The position numbers and the translations under genes were made by a program. DNA of 7,449 bases from Megamonas sp. UBA1792 (GTDB lineage: Bacteria; Bacillota_C; Negativicutes; Selenomonadales; Selenomonadaceae), in NCBI GenBank assembly GCA_002315155.1, contig DCFY01000089.1, forward strand, positions 1 to 7,449, in the 5' to 3' direction. Below, in pieces: positions 5,917-7,449 of this stretch (position 1 is the stretch's first letter; every line of letters begins with the position of its first letter). The notes below the pieces were generated by a model that searched no databases, was not told the DNA's origin, and worked only from the letters and a program-made list of their open reading frames with translations.

Positions 5917-6900
5917 ATGTACAAAAAAAACAGTAAAGGGATTCTATTCGCATTTGTTTTTGCTATGCCGGCCTATTTTCTCGGAATAGCATATCCCATA
6001 ATTGGTGGTCCTGTCTTCGGTATACTGCTTGGTATTATTTTTGCCAGTTTTAAACGCCCGGCAAGCTGTGAACCCGGCATCCGTTTCACTGGTAAAAAAA
6101 TTCTGCAATATTCTATTATTCTGCTTGGTTTCGAAATGAATCTTTTCCATGTACTCGACATCGGTATACAGTCCTTTTCCGTCATGATTTTTACTTTACT
6201 TACCGCGTTCACCGTCGCTTATTTTTTTGGCAAGTTTTTAAAACTCGACCACAATATTACCACTCTTATTGGTGCCGGAACTGCCATCTGCGGTGGCTCC
6301 GCTATTGCAGCCGTAGCACCAGTCATTGGTGCCAAAGACAAAGACATTGCTTTTTCCATCTCGACGATTTTTCTTTTTAATGTCATTGCTGTTTTTCTTT
6401 TTCCATTTCTTGGTCATCTCTTTGGTCTTTCCGATCATGGTTTTGGTATGTGGGCAGGTACAGCAATCAATGATACTTCTTCTGTTGTAGCTGCAGGTTA
6501 TTCCTACAGTGAAGAAGCTGGCAGTTATGCGACCATTGTAAAGCTTACACGCGCTCTTATGATTGTACCTGTATGTCTTTTTTTTGCTTTTCTTACAACA
6601 CACAATAAGACAAAGAACAGCAGTGATTTTAATCTCGCTACGATCTTCCCCTGGTTCATTCTTTGGTTCATTGTTGCTTCCATCATTAATACAACAGGTG
6701 CTCTGCCATTAGCTTTTTCCCACGCACTTGGCTCTTTAGGTAAATTTTCAATCATCTGGGCAATGAGTGCAATTGGCCTTAACACTAATCTTGCATCACT
6801 CATCAAAAATGGTTTCAAACCCATCCTGCTTGGTCTTGTCTGTTGGTTTGCTGTTGCTGCAGTCTCACTTATTATCCAGCACATCATTGGCCTCATTTGA
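5917..6900 (+). CDS. YeiH/UPF0324-family membrane transporter (putative sulfate/sulfonate exporter)
   Basis: A 327-aa, very hydrophobic protein with about ten predicted membrane helices spread from residue 8 to the C-terminus. Family signatures are GTAICGGSAIAA (121-132), GTAINDTSSV (181-190) and KLTR (209-212), matching Pfam Cons_hypoth698 (UPF0324). Family members are annotated as putative sulfate exporters, but transport has rarely been shown directly. The start is ATG 5917, preceded by AAGGAG at 5900-5905 with 11 nt spacing. A GTG at 5905 in the same frame begins within that Shine-Dalgarno sequence and is unlikely. It is divergent from the LysR gene, which probably controls it. No terminator follows, so it may read through into the 96-aa gene 81 nt downstream. 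Confidence 0.93.
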   Translation: MYKKNSKGILFAFVFAMPAYFLGIAYPIIGGPVFGILLGIIFASFKRPASCEPGIRFTGKKILQYSIILLGFEMNLFHVLDIGIQSFSVMIFTLLTAFTVAYFFGKFLKLDHNITTLIGAGTAICGGSAIAAVAPVIGAKDKDIAFSISTIFLFNVIAVFLFPFLGHLFGLSDHGFGMWAGTAINDTSSVVAAGYSYSEEAGSYATIVKLTRALMIVPVCLFFAFLTTHNKTKNSSDFNLATIFPWFILWFIVASIINTTGALPLAFSHALGSLGKFSIIWAMSAIGLNTNLASLIKNGFKPILLGLVCWFAVAAVSLIIQHIIGLI

Positions 6901-6981
6901 TTTAAGTTTTCATAAATAAAGGATTTTGCCCCTCCTTACAGAATATAGATTCTTATATTATCCAATGCAGGAGTTGAAACT

Positions 6982-7272
6982 ATGTTAAAATGCTTAAAAT
7001 GTGGTAAATCCATCTCAGAAAAAGAAGCTCTCATACACAAAAACACGAGTGGTGAAAAAGGAATCATCTGTCCCGATTGTTTTAAAACTGCAACGGGTGT
7101 AGACTATAAAACATTTTCCTACCGTAAAGAAAGCGCCAAGCAAACCCTGTTTGCCATTATTTTCTGTCTCGCAGCAACTGTTTATGCTTTTGTCGAAAAG
7201 GGCCCACTTTATGGTGCACTTGGTATTATTCTTACAATTCTTATTTATTTATTTGCCAGTAAAGCCAAATAA
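6982..7272 (+). CDS. Small zinc-ribbon protein with two membrane helices
   Basis: A 96-aa protein of unrecognised family. The N-terminus holds two CxxC pairs, CLKC (C4, C7) and CPDC (C30, C33), spaced as a treble-clef or ribbon zinc site. A basic, polar linker follows, then two hydrophobic helices at about 55-71 and 75-92, with a short lysine-rich end (SKAK). The ribbon would face the cytoplasm if the positive-inside rule holds. AGGAG at 6969-6973 lies 8 nt before ATG, so the gene is well set up for translation. It follows the YeiH-family gene by 81 nt with no terminator between, hence possibly the same transcript. The stop codon TAA (7270-7272) lies inside the downstream hairpin. Function unknown: zinc binding and membrane anchoring are the only supportable statements. 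Confidence 0.83.
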   Translation: MLKCLKCGKSISEKEALIHKNTSGEKGIICPDCFKTATGVDYKTFSYRKESAKQTLFAIIFCLAATVYAFVEKGPLYGALGIILTILIYLFASKAK

Positions 7273-7318
7273 TGCAACAAAAAGCGAACCATAAAGGTTC
7301 GCTTTTTGTTGCATTATT
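7268..7318. terminator. Long bidirectional intrinsic terminator (23-bp perfect stem)
   Basis: Arms at 7268-7290 and 7296-7318 are perfect reverse complements with a 5-nt loop (ATAAA). The core GCGAACC/GGTTCGC is followed by TTTTT (7303-7307) on the plus strand, and by symmetry also on the minus strand, so it can terminate both directions between convergent genes. It includes the TAA stop of the 96-aa gene. Confidence 0.92.
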
Positions 7319-7331
7319 GAGAAAAAAACAT

Positions 7332-7362
7332 AAAAAATTGCTGTCCCTAATGGAACAGCAAT
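7332..7362 (-). terminator. Rho-independent terminator of the cold-shock gene
   Basis: On the minus strand an 11-bp stem (ATTGCTGTTCC with GGGACAGCAAT, one T-G wobble) with loop ATTA is followed directly by a T-run (7332-7336). It lies 11 nt after the stop codon of the partial gene at 7374. Confidence 0.9.
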
Positions 7363-7373
7363 CCTATTTTTAA

Positions 7374-7449
7374 TTATTCAGCAGGGTAAACATTCACAGC
7401 TCTTGTTCTGCTTGGATTCTTGCTGTCAGCTTCAATATCAAAAGTAACG
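7374..7449 (-). CDS. Probable cold-shock (CspA-family) protein, C-terminal fragment
   Basis: The last 24 codons of a minus-strand gene, entering from the right edge and ending in TAA at 7374-7376. The peptide contains VTFDIEAD and SRTRAVNVYPAE, resembling the last strands of cold-shock domains, in which a VxFDxE strand and a terminal AVNV strand close the beta-barrel. Such proteins bind single-stranded RNA and DNA and ease translation in the cold. The codons look biased (AAG, AGC, CCA), fitting a highly expressed gene. Only the tail is visible, so another OB-fold protein remains possible. A strong terminator follows 11 nt later. Confidence 0.6.
   Translation of the reverse strand, partial: VTFDIEADSKNPSRTRAVNVYPAE

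Noticed and set aside
6525..6896. Minus-strand 123-residue frame
   Set aside because: It is antisense to the YeiH-family membrane gene, whose signatures are clearly on the plus strand.

Overview
The window reads like chromosome of a low-GC, anaerobic-type Firmicute. The genes have G-rich Shine-Dalgarno sequences (AGGGGG, AGGGGA, AGGAG), an RNase Y gene and intrinsic terminators. Negativicutes or a close Clostridia-like lineage is my best guess, by inference only. No transposase, phage gene, CRISPR array, tRNA or rRNA is visible.

Left part, positions 1-4747, all on the minus strand and read right to left. The order is RNase Y (rny), a 173-aa protein of unknown family, a YmdB-type metallophosphodiesterase, a PHP-domain phosphoesterase, and a P-loop protein cut by the window edge. 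The P-loop protein carries an apparent Asp23/Gls24-like C-terminal domain. A clear sigma-A-type promoter precedes rny and a strong terminator follows it. The unknown gene and ymdB, 18 nt apart, therefore form a separate or read-through unit. The PHP gene has an extended -10 candidate of its own, and the P-loop gene is preceded by a perfect 24-bp dyad. Three of these genes are hydrolases from families tied to RNA or nucleotide turnover, so the cluster looks like an RNA-metabolism neighbourhood.

Middle part, positions 4930-6900. A LysR-type regulator (minus) and a YeiH/UPF0324-family membrane transporter (plus) are divergent. Their shared 90-bp gap holds overlapping back-to-back promoters and two dyads. 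This is the classic arrangement of a LysR regulator controlling its neighbour, and it resembles the enterobacterial yeiE-yeiH pair.

Right part, positions 6901-7449. A 96-aa protein with a four-cysteine zinc ribbon and two membrane helices ends inside a 23-bp perfect-stem hairpin. A second terminator and the last 24 codons of a probable cold-shock protein follow on the minus strand.

I see no obvious new defence or mobile system. The points most worth a second look are the start of rny (its only canonical start codon lies inside the Shine-Dalgarno sequence, with an AUC codon ideally spaced behind it), the P-loop/Asp23-like fusion, and the unrecognised gene between rny and ymdB.
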